A stretch of 64,000 nucleotides of DNA from Solirubrobacter soli DSM 22325 (GCF_000423665.1 NZ_AUIK01000026.1:1-64000); one strand, 5' to 3'; numbered from the stretch's first letter, positions 8,007 through 20,400 are shown. A program made the numbers and translations. Notes: generated by a model not told the origin, from the sequence alone.

Positions 8007-11000
8007 GAGCGGCCCCCCTTCTTGATCTTGATCGGCTTCGCCTTGCGCGGGGCCACGTTGGCCTTGCGCGTGGCCTTGACCTTCAGGCGCGACGCCTGGC
8101 CGACGGCGCCGTCGACCCGCAGCGCGCGGAGCGCGATGCGGACGGTGGTGTCACGGCCGACGCCGGCGACCTTGATGGTCTTTGAGGCGTTGGCGGGCGC
8201 GAAGGACAGCTTGCGCCCGTCGGACGTCGTGACCGACGCGGTGTAGCCGGTCGCGCCGGGCACGGCCTGGAAGCGGAACAGCACGTTGCTGCCCGAGCGG
8301 CGGCCGCGCAGGAGCCGCGGGCGGCCCGGGAGCCGGTCCTTCGGCGCCGTGTAGGTGGCGACGATCTTCTCGTCGCGCGGACGGCCGTCCTGCTCGATCA
8401 CGGCGACGATCTGCCGCTGGCCGGCCGGGCCGTGGCCCGGGGTGAACTTCAGCTGGCCGCAGGCCATCTGGATGTCGGCCTCGATGCCGCCCGGCTGCGC
8501 CTTGCAGTGGCCGGGCTTGGCGACGCCGAGGACCTGCGTGGTGCGCTCGCCGCGCTCGACGAACGTGATCTTCTGGCCCGGGTTGACGCCGTAGGCGTAG
8601 CCGAGCGTGCGCTTGTACCCGGTGCCGCCGACGCCCGCGCCCATCGTGGGCTCCGGCTCGGCGTAGGCGCGGTCGACCTCGGTGATCGCGCTCGAGCCGG
8701 CGTGCGGCTCGATCTTCCACTCACCCGCGGCCGGGTTGGTGACCATGATCGAGGTCGTGTTGTCGTCCGGGTTGGTGGCGATCAGGTGCGAGCCCTTGAC
8801 GAAGCCGCCGCCCTCGTAGTTGTCCATGACGATGCGACGGCCGTCGGGGCCGACCAGGTCGACCATCGGCGGCGCGTCCTTGCCGTGCATCCGCACGGTG
8901 AACGCGGGCATGTCCGCGGGGACCGGGATCAGGTAGGTCCCGCCGGCCTGCGACGGGCGCGCGAGGACCCACTTGCCGATCGAGCACGAGGCGAGCATCA
9001 GGTCCAGGTCCTTCTTGGACCACGTGTAGCCCGCGCCGCCCTTGACCTTGATCGGGACCATCTCGATGTGCATGCGCCAGGGCGCGTACCACTTCCAGTT
9101 GTCGTTCTTGACCAGCATCGGGACCCGCACGATCGAGACGCTGATGCAACCCGCGGCGCCGATCGTCGAGAACACCGCGTCGCCCTCGGCGCACGCGACG
9201 CTGTCGACGCAGACCTCGACGTGGCCCTGGACGTTGAAGGTCGAGGGCGACTTGGTCTGGATCCAGCCGTCGACGTTGCCGCTGATGTTCGCGGGCCCGA
9301 AGTCGATCCCGGCCTCGAAGCCGAAGTCGATCATGCCCGTGCCCCAGTACTGGAAGTACGCGGACGCGACCTGCTTGTCGAACAGCCGCAGGCGGCCGTC
9401 GGCGCGGATGAACCAGGGCTGGTCGCCGTAGGCGTCGGAGTAGTGCATGTCGCCGTCGAGGCGCACGAGCGAGACGCCGTTGACCGCCGGCCCGATCGAG
9501 ATCCCCGCCCCGCCCTTGATCTGGAAGGGCGGCGGCTCGAGGCAGACGCCGAGGCGCACGCTCTGCAGGAAGACGCCGGGAGCGAGCGGCACCGCCGTGC
9601 CGAGATTGTCGACGTAGGCGCCGGCGTGGCTGAGGCGCCCGCCGCGCAGGCCGCCCCACAGGCCGAGCTCGGTCTTGGCCTCGGTCGGCAGGACGATCGC
9701 GATGGCGCCGTCCCAGCGGTCCTCCTGGTTGTCCGAGCGGCACTCGATGTATGGCTGCGGCTTGCCGCCGCCGATGCTCGGGGCCGTGCAGGGCGCGACG
9801 GCGCTGGAGCCGGCCGCGGCGAACGACAGGCAGACCGACTTGACGCCGAGCTTGCCGATGTAGGCGTTGGTGACGAGGATCTTGAGGCCGTCGAGATGGA
9901 CGCCCTCGGAGTCGATGTTGATCGAGACGTCGCCGGTGACGCCGCCGGCGCCCGCGTTCGGGCCCGCCTTGAAGACCTCCGGCAGCGCGACGTGCAGCGC
10001 GAAGACCGTCTTGTACGCCCCGCCCTCGTTCTGCGGGCGGCGCAGGCGCAGGGCCGCGTAGCCCTCGACCTTCATGCCGAACAGCTTCTGGCCGGCACCC
10101 GAGAGGTCGATCTTCTTGAACTCCTTCTCGTCGCCGGCTCCGCCCTCGGGCAGCGCCCACTCGAAGCCGCCGTCGTAGAGCTTGATGCCGGCGATCTCGA
10201 TCTTGATGTTCGTGATCGCCAGCGAGCCGCCCGGCTTGTCCGGCGTCGGGCCCGTGAGGACGAGCTTGGTGCCCTCGACGACCGGCAGCGTCAGGCCGTT
10301 GAGCTTGATCGGCTGCGTCGACTCCCAGACCGGCGCCGCGGACGTGCCCGTGTTGGCCAGGCACTTGCCGAGCGCCTCGACGACGCCGAAGCGCACCTCG
10401 GTGTCGCAGACCAGGACGGTGAACGTGCGCTTGGCGGGCGAGTCGTCGGTGTTGCCGGCTTGGTCGGTCGCGCGCATCTCGACCGTGTGCTTGCCGCCGT
10501 CGAGCTGCGGGAGCTTCCAGCTGGCGTCGCACGGGGCCCACGGAACCGTGTCGACCTTCTCCTTGGTGACGTTGTCCAGGCGGCACTCGAACGTCGCGCC
10601 CGGCTCGTTGGACGCGGCGGTGACCGTCGGGGTGCGGATCGTGACCTTCGAGCCCTCTTCGGGCCCTTCGGCGAAGGTCGTCTCCGGCTTGTCGGCGTCG
10701 AGCGTGAAGGCGCGCGTCGCGGGCGTCGAGTCGGTCTTGCCGTCCGGGCTCTTGGCGCGGACCTTGAGGGTGTAGGCGCCAGAGACCAGCTTCGGCGCGG
10801 TGAACGGCGTCGAGCAGCCCGTGTACGTCGGGACGCTCGATCCGGCGCCGTCGATCTGGCACTCGAAGGTCGCGCCGGAGGTCGCCGTGCTGAAGGTGAA
10901 GCTCGGCGTCGCGTCGTTGGTCAGGCCCTCGGGACCCGCGTCGATCGCGGTGTCGATCGCGCTCGTGTCGACCGTGAACGCGCGGCTCGGCGGGTTGGTC

Positions 11001-11296
11001 TCCACGTTGCCGGCCGGGTCGGTGGCGCGGACGGTGAAGACGTAGTCGCCGTCGGTGAGCTGCGCGGTCATCGGCGAGCTGCACGGCTTGAACGCCGCGG
11101 GCTGGCCGGCGGGCACGATCGAGCAGTCGAAGCGCGCGCCGGGCTCGCCGGTGAACGTGAACGTCGGGGTCGCGTCGGTCGTCGTGCCCGACGGCCCGCC
11201 GGTGACCGCGGTGCCGTCGGCGAGCGCGGTGCCCGTCCCGACGAGCATCAGGGCCGCGGCGGTCGTCGCGACCAGGCGGCGGATGCGTCCTTGCAT
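8003..11296 (-). CDS. Giant secreted protein with Ig-like repeats, paralogue of the upstream gene
   Basis: This protein has 1097 residues. A signal peptide (residues 1-27) is followed by three Ig-like repeats at about 30-290, each with GPxG/GPEE, a TPTFTF-type strand, one disulfide-like Cys pair and a DxAGN turn. A long beta-rich middle (about 295-830) aligns by eye with the next upstream gene at several points: GVVEALGKCL against GVLEAVAECF, an SIGP/SIGAG strand, and a conserved FQYWGTGMIDFG segment. Residues about 985-1075 look like a fibronectin type III domain. The basic tail ends KIKKGGRS. The start overlaps the upstream stop (TGATG). It was probably made by gene duplication. No catalytic motif is seen, so it may be an adhesin or a scaffold. 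Confidence 0.8.
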   Translation of the reverse strand: MQGRIRRLVATTAAALMLVGTGTALADGTAVTGGPSGTTTDATPTFTFTGEPGARFDCSIVPAGQPAAFKPCSSPMTAQLTDGDYVFTVRATDPAGNVETNPPSRAFTVDTSAIDTAIDAGPEGLTNDATPSFTFSTATSGATFECQIDGAGSSVPTYTGCSTPFTAPKLVSGAYTLKVRAKSPDGKTDSTPATRAFTLDADKPETTFAEGPEEGSKVTIRTPTVTAASNEPGATFECRLDNVTKEKVDTVPWAPCDASWKLPQLDGGKHTVEMRATDQAGNTDDSPAKRTFTVLVCDTEVRFGVVEALGKCLANTGTSAAPVWESTQPIKLNGLTLPVVEGTKLVLTGPTPDKPGGSLAITNIKIEIAGIKLYDGGFEWALPEGGAGDEKEFKKIDLSGAGQKLFGMKVEGYAALRLRRPQNEGGAYKTVFALHVALPEVFKAGPNAGAGGVTGDVSINIDSEGVHLDGLKILVTNAYIGKLGVKSVCLSFAAAGSSAVAPCTAPSIGGGKPQPYIECRSDNQEDRWDGAIAIVLPTEAKTELGLWGGLRGGRLSHAGAYVDNLGTAVPLAPGVFLQSVRLGVCLEPPPFQIKGGAGISIGPAVNGVSLVRLDGDMHYSDAYGDQPWFIRADGRLRLFDKQVASAYFQYWGTGMIDFGFEAGIDFGPANISGNVDGWIQTKSPSTFNVQGHVEVCVDSVACAEGDAVFSTIGAAGCISVSIVRVPMLVKNDNWKWYAPWRMHIEMVPIKVKGGAGYTWSKKDLDLMLASCSIGKWVLARPSQAGGTYLIPVPADMPAFTVRMHGKDAPPMVDLVGPDGRRIVMDNYEGGGFVKGSHLIATNPDDNTTSIMVTNPAAGEWKIEPHAGSSAITEVDRAYAEPEPTMGAGVGGTGYKRTLGYAYGVNPGQKITFVERGERTTQVLGVAKPGHCKAQPGGIEADIQMACGQLKFTPGHGPAGQRQIVAVIEQDGRPRDEKIVATYTAPKDRLPGRPRLLRGRRSGSNVLFRFQAVPGATGYTASVTTSDGRKLSFAPANASKTIKVAGVGRDTTVRIALRALRVDGAVGQASRLKVKATRKANVAPRKAKPIKIKKGGRS

Positions 11297-14200
11297 CAGC
11301 GGGTCCCTCCAGAGAGGCTCGTGTTGGACGTGGCGGCCGGCCCGGTGCCGTTGTCGGCACGCAGCCCCACCACCCGGACGATCGCGCGGCCGTCGGCCGG
11401 CACGTCGTCGATGCGCACGGAACGGTCATCCGCGCCGCGCAGGAAGAACAGCTTGCGCCCGTCCGGCAGGACGACCCGCACGCCGTAGCGAGACGCGCCC
11501 TTGGCGGGCTTCCACGTGATCGTGAGGCCGCGCGAAGACGCGGCGGCCGCGGTCGCGGCGGCGCCCCGCGCCGCGCCGGCCGCGGACGCGCTGGCGCGCG
11601 TCTTGCCGCCCGCGCCCACGGCAACCTTCACCGCGCCGGGCTGGCCCGGCTTCGCCCTCGCGGGCGCCTTGAAGGTCGCGACCGTCATGCGCTTGCGCGG
11701 GAGGCCGTCCTGCAGGACCGTGGCGACGATCCTGCGGGTGCCGCCGGCGCCGTCGGCCGGGGTGAAGCGCAGCGTGCCGCGACCGCCCGTCCGGACCGTG
11801 CCGAGGGCGTGCGCGACGCCGCGGCCGCGCTCCTCGAAGGTCACCGTCTGGCCCTTGACGCGCGGGATGCGGTAGCGCAGCGAGTTGCCGCGCAGGGACG
11901 CGGTCACCTTGGCGGCCGGCCGCATGCTCGCGGCCTTGACCTCGGCGATCTGCGAGCCGGAAGCCGGCTCGACCGTCCAGCGGCCGCCCCGCGGCGTCGC
12001 CAGCACGACGTACGTGGTCTTCTCGCCGCGGTTGGCGAAGGCCACCGCGCGGCGGGTCGACACCATGCCGTCGACGTCGGCGGGCGTGCGAACGGTCACG
12101 CCGCCCGGCCCGCGCAGGGTCACGACCGGCGCGCGGCCGATGCCCCGCACCGCGACGAGCACGCCGCGCTGCCCGCCGGGCAGCGTCACGCGCCGCGCAC
12201 CCGGCGAGGCCGCGCTCGCACCCGCCCGCACGGCGCGCCAGGTGCCGACGTCGCACGTCCCGGCCATGAACTTCAGCGCGCCGCCCCAGGCATAGCCCGC
12301 GCCGACGCCGCCGACGTTCTTGTCGCCCACCTTGAGCTCGCCGCACAGCGCGATGCCGGTCGACGAGACGACGCCCGTGATCTTCGGGCAGAGGTCCTTC
12401 GGGATGTTCACCGGGATCGCGTCGCCGACCGTGAACTTGCCGTTGAAGCAGCCGGTGGCGTCGATGTCGGCGTTGAACCTGCCGCCTTCGATCCAGCCCT
12501 TGACGCCGGCGTCGATCGCCAGCGACGCGTCGAGCGTGCCGATCGGCACCGAGCCCTTCAGGCCGAGCGAGAAGTTCACCCGCGCGCCGAAGTCGATCGC
12601 GCCCGAGGACGCGTATTGCACGAAGACGTCCTTGAACGTGTAGTCGCGGTCGGCCTTGAAGACCGCCGACGGCGCCTCGGCGCGCAGCGACCACGGGTCG
12701 CCGCCCTTGAACAGCAGGCCGCCGTCCGGGACCGTCAGCTTGCCGTCGGCCGCGGTCAGCGCGATCCGGCCCTCGACCGTGACGGGCGGGCCCGCGCAGA
12801 CCGAGATGGCGATCTTCTGCACGCGGATGCCGGCGCCGATCGAGAGGCCCGGCGAGCCGCCCTGCAACGTCCCCTTCGCGTAGTTGAACTCGCCGTCGGC
12901 GAAGCCCAGGCCGACGCTCTCGACCGTCAGCTTGTCCGGGGTCGGCAGGACGACCTTCTCGGCGCCGCCCTCCCAGCGCAGGCCGGGCGACTCCGCGTTG
13001 CAGGTGCCCTTGGCCTCGCCGCTCTTCTCACCCACGAAGTTGACGAAGAAGTTGTGCACCTCGACCTTGCCGATCCACACCAGCGGCGCCTTGATCTGGA
13101 TGCCGCTCAGATGCACGCCCTTCTCGTTGTCGGACTCGATCTGCACCGCGCCGCTCAACCCGTTGCCCTCGGCGTCGGTGAAGACCTTCGGCAGGTTCAC
13201 GTTGCCGCTCAGCAGCGCCTTGCCGCCCTTGATCAGCTCGAGCTTGGCCTCGCCCGCGAGCTGGAAGCCCTGGACGTTGGCGTTGTCGTCGCCCTCGAGA
13301 TCCAGCGCGGACTCGGAGTCCTTGGACTGCACGTCCGTCCGCGTGTGCGACTTCATGTCGAACTTCGCGAGCGTGACGCGATCGCCGTCCGGCACCGCGT
13401 ACCCGAGGTCGCCCTTGTAGAGCGTCATCGAGCCGAGCTTCAGGTGCACGTCGCCGAGCGCGATCTTCTTGTTCTTCGTGTCGAAGACCAGCTTGTGGCC
13501 GCCGATCGCGTTGAACGTGATCCCGTTGACCTTGACCGACCCGTCGGCCTCCAGGTTGCCGTCGGCGTTGCGGGTGAAGCACTCCGCGACGGCCTCGAGC
13601 ACGCCGATCGTCACCTTGGTCTCGCAGTTGGAGACCTCGACGTCGGCGCCCGCGGGCGTCGGGTCGACGTTGCCCGCCTCGTCCGTCGCGCGCGCCAGCA
13701 CCGTGTGCGCGCCCGGCGCGAACGCGGGCGGATTGAAGGCCGCGTCGCACTTGGCCCACGCGCCGTCGTCGACCTTGCACTCGAAGGTCGAGCCGGCGCG
13801 GTCCGCCGAGACGCCGTAGTGCAGCTCGCGGTCGCGGACCGAGCCGCGCGGCCCGTCCAGGACCGTCTCCGGCGGCGAAGCGGCGATCTTCACCAGCTTC
13901 GTCGCCACGCCCGCGTTGCCCGCCTCGTCGGTGGCGATCACGCGGATCGAGCGCTGGCCGTTGGTCAGCACCGGCGTCGTCCACGGCGTCGTGCAGGGCA
14001 CCGCCGCATCGCTGTCGATCGCGCACGAGAACTCGACGCCGCCCTCCGGCGAGCCGAAGCTCACCGTGGCGCGGATGTCGTCGACGGTCTGGTCGTCGGC
14101 GCCGTCGATCGAGACCTCCGGCACCGTCGTGTCGACGCGGAACGAGCGGATGTCGTTGGCCGCGCGGTCCGTGGTGCGGACGACGAACAGGTGGCCGCCG

Positions 14201-14418
14201 TCCGCCAGCACGGCCGTCTTGTAGGAGTCCGTGCACGGCGTCCACGGGCCGTTGTCGAGCCGGCACTCCGTGGCGTCGGAGGCGGTGAACTCGAAGGTCG
14301 GCGCGTCCATGCGCGTGGCGCCCTCCGGGCCGGAGGTGATGTGGACCTCGGCCGCCGCCGCCGAAGCGGCGGGGACGAGGACGAACAGGCTCGCGAGCAA
14401 CGCGAGGATGCGGGTCAT
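11296..14418 (-). CDS. Giant secreted protein with Ig-like repeats
   Basis: This protein has 1040 residues with a signal peptide ending near AAAAEVH. Three Ig-like modules cover about 25-275 (ITSGPEGATRMDAPTFEF, then DDIRATVSFG, then VRDRELHYGVSAD). A beta-rich domain of about 460 residues follows (VTIGVLEAVAECF to GAGYAWGGALKFMAGTC), with repeated short strands (KLGSMTLYKGDLGYAV, VQYASSGAIDFGARV) that suggest a solenoid. The C-terminal region holds a second beta domain and a fibronectin III-like end (ITWKPAKGASRYGVRVVLPDGR). It overlaps its upstream and downstream operon neighbours by 4 and 1 bp. No enzyme motif is visible. Export is predicted; the role is unknown. Confidence 0.8.
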   Translation of the reverse strand: MTRILALLASLFVLVPAASAAAAEVHITSGPEGATRMDAPTFEFTASDATECRLDNGPWTPCTDSYKTAVLADGGHLFVVRTTDRAANDIRSFRVDTTVPEVSIDGADDQTVDDIRATVSFGSPEGGVEFSCAIDSDAAVPCTTPWTTPVLTNGQRSIRVIATDEAGNAGVATKLVKIAASPPETVLDGPRGSVRDRELHYGVSADRAGSTFECKVDDGAWAKCDAAFNPPAFAPGAHTVLARATDEAGNVDPTPAGADVEVSNCETKVTIGVLEAVAECFTRNADGNLEADGSVKVNGITFNAIGGHKLVFDTKNKKIALGDVHLKLGSMTLYKGDLGYAVPDGDRVTLAKFDMKSHTRTDVQSKDSESALDLEGDDNANVQGFQLAGEAKLELIKGGKALLSGNVNLPKVFTDAEGNGLSGAVQIESDNEKGVHLSGIQIKAPLVWIGKVEVHNFFVNFVGEKSGEAKGTCNAESPGLRWEGGAEKVVLPTPDKLTVESVGLGFADGEFNYAKGTLQGGSPGLSIGAGIRVQKIAISVCAGPPVTVEGRIALTAADGKLTVPDGGLLFKGGDPWSLRAEAPSAVFKADRDYTFKDVFVQYASSGAIDFGARVNFSLGLKGSVPIGTLDASLAIDAGVKGWIEGGRFNADIDATGCFNGKFTVGDAIPVNIPKDLCPKITGVVSSTGIALCGELKVGDKNVGGVGAGYAWGGALKFMAGTCDVGTWRAVRAGASAASPGARRVTLPGGQRGVLVAVRGIGRAPVVTLRGPGGVTVRTPADVDGMVSTRRAVAFANRGEKTTYVVLATPRGGRWTVEPASGSQIAEVKAASMRPAAKVTASLRGNSLRYRIPRVKGQTVTFEERGRGVAHALGTVRTGGRGTLRFTPADGAGGTRRIVATVLQDGLPRKRMTVATFKAPARAKPGQPGAVKVAVGAGGKTRASASAAGAARGAAATAAAASSRGLTITWKPAKGASRYGVRVVLPDGRKLFFLRGADDRSVRIDDVPADGRAIVRVVGLRADNGTGPAATSNTSLSGGTR

Positions 14419-17400
14419 CGACGGGCCTCCTGTGCCCTCAGGGTCAGCGTCAACCGCTTCGACGGTGCCGAGCGGGTGTTGAGCAGCACGGTCAGTTCCT
14501 TGCCGCGCTTGGTCTTGGACGAGATGCGCACGCGCACGGTGCCGCGGCGCTTGATCGTGAACGTCGCGCGGTCGTGCGCGCCGATCTTCACGGAGCCCTT
14601 GCAGGCCGTCGCCGGGCAGACGAGCGGCAGCTTCACGAAGCCGCCCTTGACGGCCACCGTCCGGCCCGCGTTGAGCAGGCGCACCGTCCGCGGGTCCGGC
14701 GTGAGCACCACGTCCGAGCCGCGGGTCACGGAGCCCGTGCCGAGGTCGATCGTCGTGAACACCGCCATCCGGCCGACCCGCTCGACGGTGTTGCGCACCG
14801 TCTTGCTCAGCGGCAACCGCACCCCCACGGTCTGGCCGGGCTGGGCCGAGAACGCGATCCGCGCGAGCGTGACCGCGTTGGCGGGGACCGAGCCGCGGGC
14901 CTGGGCCGCGGAGGCGCGCGGCGACGCGGAGGCCCGCGCGGCCGACGCCGAGGCCGTCGCCGGCGCGCTCGCCAGACCGACCGTGCCCTCACAGGCTGGG
15001 CCGTCGGCCGGGCAGGACACGTTCAGCGCGGCCGCGCCGTCGGCGCCGAGCGCCACCGTCGAGCCCGAGCCGCCGGCCGCGGCCGCGGAGCCCGTCCGGT
15101 TCGCCCCGAGCACCTTGCCCGTGATGCCGTCGATCACGGTCACCGGCGGCGTGGTGTCGATCGTGAACGTCGCCGTGGCGGGCGTCGCGTCCTCGTTGCC
15201 GGCGGCGTCGACCGCCTTCACCGAGAACGTCCACTCACCGTCGGCGAGCGCGCTCGGCCGGTACGGGTTCTCGCACGCGAACCAGGCGCCCGCGCGGCCC
15301 GCGCCGTCCAGGCGGCACTGGAACTTCGCCCCGGCCTCGGAGGCCGAGAAGAAGAAGTTCGGCCGCGGGTCGGAGATCGTGCCGTGCGGAGCGCTCGAGA
15401 GTGTCGTCGCCGGCGCCGCGGTGTCGACGAGGAACGAGCGCTTCGCGGGCGTCTCGTCCGCGCCGACGCCGTCGACCGCGCGCGCCTCGAGCACGTACGG
15501 GCCGTCGGCCAGCGGGCCGGGCCTGTGCGGGTTGCCCTCGCACGGCGCCCACGCGTCGTCGCCGAAGCGGCACTCGTAGTGGACGTCCTCCTTGGACGCC
15601 TCGAGTCCGAACGCCGGGTTGCGGTCCGTCGTGGCGCCGGACGGGCCGCTCGTGATCGCCGTGTTCGGCTTGGCCGAGCCGTCCGAGCGCGCGACGACGG
15701 TCGCGCCCGCGGTCGGGAGATCGGCGATGCCGACAGCGGCGAGGTTCGCGTACTCGCCGCCGCTCGGCGTCGCGAGCGTCGTCGTCGTGCGCTGCCCCGA
15801 GCGGTGCTGGACGCCGAAGCGCAGCTCCCCGCCCGCGTGCCCGCCGATCTTCAGCGCGCTCCACGTCGCGACCGTCCCCGCGACCGTCGGCTCGGCCGTG
15901 GTCAGGCCGGTGGTCGTGCCGGGCGTGACGTCCCACGCTCCCGTGCTGTCGACCGCGAGCCCCGTGATCGCCCGCTCGCCCGCGTTCGGATTGCGCAGCG
16001 TGACGGTGTAGGCGTTGTCGTCGAGGGGCTGGACCTGGTCCTTGTCGGCCTTGAGGGCGAGCGTGACCGGGATCGAGCCGTCCGGGCCGAACGCGGCGAC
16101 CGACGCCAGGTTGGCGTGGCCCTTGGCCGCGACCTCGACGGGCCAGCCGATCGCGGCCGCCGGGTCCGGCTGGGAGCCGCAGGCGCAGCTGTCAGCCGGC
16201 GCCGCGCCCGCCTTGATGCGACCGTAGACGGAGTCCGCCGCGCCCGCGTCGCGCTTCGCGCCCGCGGTCAGCGGCAGCCAGGCCGCGAGCAGTCGCCCGC
16301 TCTGGCCCGCACCGTCGCAGCCGGCCATCTGCGTGGCGGCATCGTGGATCGAGCGGCGGCCCGCGCCGTCGCCGATCTCGCAGCGAGCCCCGCGGTAGAC
16401 CGTCGCCGTCATGGCCGTCGCGCCGTCGTTGATGACGTCGACGTCGGTGCGGTACCAGTCCTTCCCCGCCTTGTACTGATCGGTCTGGCGGACCTTCAGC
16501 CCGGTCTCGCCCACCGCGACGACGGTGACGAGCTTGGTCACGTCGCCCTCGGTCGTCAGGTCCTGGGAGACGGGCGTGTAGGTCTCGATGCCGTCGAGCA
16601 GCTCCGGCGGCCCGTAGGTCTTGCCGTCGACGGCCACGAACGTGCCGCAGTTGCCGCCGCCGTCGGCCAGCACCGGGCCGTCGCGGACGACGCTGCAGCG
16701 CAGGTGCTTGTCGACGCCGAGGAAGTCCAGCGGTCGCTGGCCGGTCGTGAGGATGCCCTTGATCGCGACGACCTGGAACGTGTGCACGACCTCGTTGCCG
16801 CCGTCGTCCTCGATCGTCAGCGTGACGTCGTAGGTCCCCTCGTCCGGGTAGACGTGCGAGGCCTTCTCGGTGTCGGCGGTGGCGTCGCCGTCGCCGAACT
16901 TCCACGTGAAGTAGTCGATGGTGCCGTCGCTGTCGGCCGAGTCGGAGCCGTCGAACTCGAGCTTGAGCGAGCCGGTGATGCGCACGTCGGCCTTGGCGAC
17001 CGGCGGCGCGTCGTACCAGGTGAAGACGTCGTCCTGGTTGGAGCTGTTGTCGATGAAGCCGTCGATCAGGTTGTCGGCGGCCGTGACCACCGCGACCCGG
17101 CGGCCGTCGTCGGAGGCGACGACCTCATCGATGTAGTCGTTGGCCTCGGCCACGACGTTGGTGAACTTGTTGCGCTTGAGGTCCAGGCGCTGGACGTCCT
17201 CGCCGATGTGGCACTTGTCGCAGCCCTCGGTGGGCATGTAGACCGTGACCCAGCGGCCGTTGTCGGCGAGCGAGCGCACGCGCGGCGAGAACCGCAGGCC
17301 GTGGTTCGGGCCCTCGAAGCCGTGCGCCGCGAGCCTGACCGGCGCGTCCGGGGTGCGGATGTAGAGGTCGCCGCCGTCGTCCCACGCGAAGTTGTCGTTG

Positions 17401-20400
17401 TGGTCGACGAAGTCCGCGATCACGCGGTGCGAGCGGCTGAACCAGATCACGGTACGGCCGTCGCGGGAGAAGTCAGCGTCTTGGATCTCGCCGCCGGTGC
17501 CGCTCTTGGGGTTGTCGAACGCGGTCGTGACCAGCGTGGCCGGGCCGTCGGTCGTCATGTCGCGCAGGTAGAGCTGCGTGAGCTCCTCGCCCTGGGCGGT
17601 GCCGGCATAGCCCTCGACGATCTCCGGAGCCTCCGAGCCGAAGAGCACGATCGCGCCGTCGGCGCTCAGGCGCGCCCCGCGCGGCGACCAGCGGCCGCCC
17701 TCCTGGGGCTTGTCCCACTTGCGGTCGACGAGCTTGGTCGTGCCGGTCTGCAGATCGCGCCAGAAGAGATGGATCTGGCCGTCGTCCTCCATCCGCTTGG
17801 ACAGCAGGTTCTGTGCACGCGACTGGAAGACGACACGACGGCCGTCGGTGGAGATGAGCGGGTTGTTCGAGTAGCGGTCGGCGGGGAACTTGCCGGTGCT
17901 CTCGACCGAGACGAGCGTCAGCGCGGCGGTCGCGAGGTCGTACGTGAAGATGTCGCTCGCGGCGTTGGTGTCGTCGGGGACGAGCCCGGCCGCGGCCGCG
18001 GCGAAGACCACCGTCTTGCCGTCGCGCGAGAACGCGTAGCCGGACGGGTCGGCGTCCCCCGACGAGAGACCGTCGGGGCGGTGGGTGACGAGCTTGGTCA
18101 CGCCCTCCTGCATGTCGCGCAGGTAGAGCTGCGTGCCGGCCGGGAAGTTCTGGCGCTCGGTCAGGTTCGTCGCGTCGGAGGAGAACAGGACGTAGCGGCC
18201 GTCCGGGCTGATCGCGCGGGTGGCGGAGTCGAGCGTCGCGCCGTCGTTGGCGCCGCGCGGGCGGCCGTTGTCGCCGTCGCGCGGGAGGCCGACGCTGACG
18301 AGCTCCGTCTTACCGGTCACCACGTCGCGGCGGTACACGTCGCTGTCGCCCTGGTTGGCGTTGATGAAGTCCTTGACCAGGTCGGTCGCGCCCGAGCGGA
18401 ACACGACGTAGCGGCCGTCGGAGCTCATCGACACGCTGTCGGCGTGCGCGTTGGCGCTCCCGCTGCCGTTGACCGTCCGCGTCGCGAGGGACAGCTTCTT
18501 GTTGGCCGCGGCGACGATGTAGCTCACCTCGCGGCTCCTCGTGTTCCCGGCTGCGTCCTTCGCGGTCACCTTGAACTCGAACTCGCCGGTGGTGCTCGTG
18601 TCCAGCGGTTGGCCGGCGGCGACGGTGCCGTCGCAGGCGACGATGCCGGACGGGCCCTCGTCCTCGCACGAGTAGTCGGCGAACACGACCTGGTCCTGGC
18701 GGAAGACCTGCTGCTCCTTCGGGGTGACGACCGTGATCGTCGGCGGCAACGGATCGCGCTCGGCAGCGCTGCGCTCCATCCACGCGTAGACGTCCGTCGC
18801 CTCGCCGTTGCCATCGATGAAGCCATCGATGAGGTTCCTCGCGGTCGAGGTGTAGGTGACGACCTTGCCGTCGGCGGCGATCGTGCCGCCGGTCGCGGCC
18901 TTGTCGGCGGTGTCGTCGCCCAGCGCGGTCAGCGCCTCGGCCTCGCCCGTGGCGGTCTCGATCCGGTATAGCGAGGGCGCGTCGTCGTGGTGCTTGTGCG
19001 GCCACGTGAGGTCGGTCGCGGTGCTCGAGACGAGCACGTACGCGCCGTCGTCGGTGGCGTCCACCAGCGTCGACGGGCCGTTGGCGGGCTGGTCGGGCCG
19101 CACGCCGTTGCTGATCCGGGTCGTCGTGCCGTCCGTGGCGCGGGCGTAGACCTGGCCGTCCTCGGCGGTCGAGTAGAGGACCTTGCCGCTTGCGGCCTTG
19201 CTCCCGGTGGTCTTCTTGTCGGTGACGCGGGTGGCGTTCGCGTAGAGCGCGTCGCCGTCGGTGTAGAGCACGGTCTGGCCGTCGGCGCTGATGCCCGTGA
19301 GCTGCGGCGTGCCCGTGCCGGCGTCGACGAGCGTCGTCGTGCCGGTCGTGATGTCGCGCTTGAAGATGCTGGGGGCGTCGCCGTTGGCGTCGGTGAAGCC
19401 CTCGACGAGGTCGGTCGCGGTCGACTCGAACGCGACGTAGCGGCCGTCCTCGCTCATGAACGCCCGGCCGGCGGCGCCGTTGCCCGGCGTGGTCTCCGAG
19501 CCCGCCTTGGCGGTGACGAGGTGCGTGGCGCCGCCGGCGATGTCGAACGCGAACAGGTCGGCGTCCTGGTCGGACTCGCCCTGCTGGTCGACCAGGTTCG
19601 TGCCGGTCGAGCTGAACAGCACGCGGTTGCCGGCGGCGTTGATCGCGACCGGGCGGTTGTCGCCGTTGGCGGGCACCGTGGTCGAGCCGGCACGCCGCGA
19701 GATCAGCGCCGCGGACCGGCCGCCGATGACCTGCGCGTACACCGCGTTCCGGGCCGCTCCGGTGAGCCGCGTCAGGTTCGTCGCCGTGGAGCGGAACACC
19801 ACGTGGGTGCCGTTGGCGTTGATCAGCGGCAGGTCCGACACGCCGTTGGCGGTGACCGAAGCCGACTCTGACGTGCTGCTCAGGATCGTCTTGCCGGCCG
19901 CGAGGTCGCGGACGAAGACATCGCCCGCCTCGTTCTCATCGGTCGTACCGGCGACGAGGTTGGTCGCGTCGGAGGTAAAGACCGCGTAGCGGCCGGCCGC
20001 GCTGATCTGCGCGGAATCGCTGGCGGCGCTCGCGCTCTCGCGCGAAGACCCGGGGAGCGCCGACATCAGCTTGTTGACGCCCGTCGCAGGGCGCGCGCCC
20101 CAGTCGACCGTGCCGGTCGAGCAGCCGATCGAGCGCGGGTTGGCGGCGCCGTCGGTGTTGACGAGCATGAGGTCGCCTGTGCAGGCGGGGTCGCCCGGCT
20201 TGGTGACCGTGAAAGCGATCTTGTTGCCCGCGGGCGAGTAGGCCGGGCGGCCGCTGACCTCGCGACCCGGCTCGACCTGGTTGGACCAGAGGATGTCCGG
20301 CGCGCCGCCCGAGAGCGGGCGGACCGCGAGCCGCGGGAAGCCGAAGCCGCCGCCGGGGGCGAGCGGGGTGTCGACGTACGTGACGTCGGCGCTGTCGGGC

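Noticed and set aside
5799..18971. Very long plus-strand open frames (5799-8246, 8432-11488, 11809-15579, 14574-18971)
   Set aside because: They lie exactly antisense to the giant secreted-protein genes. Their Arg/Val/Asp-rich composition is the usual shadow of high third-position GC, and none has family motifs or a start signal.
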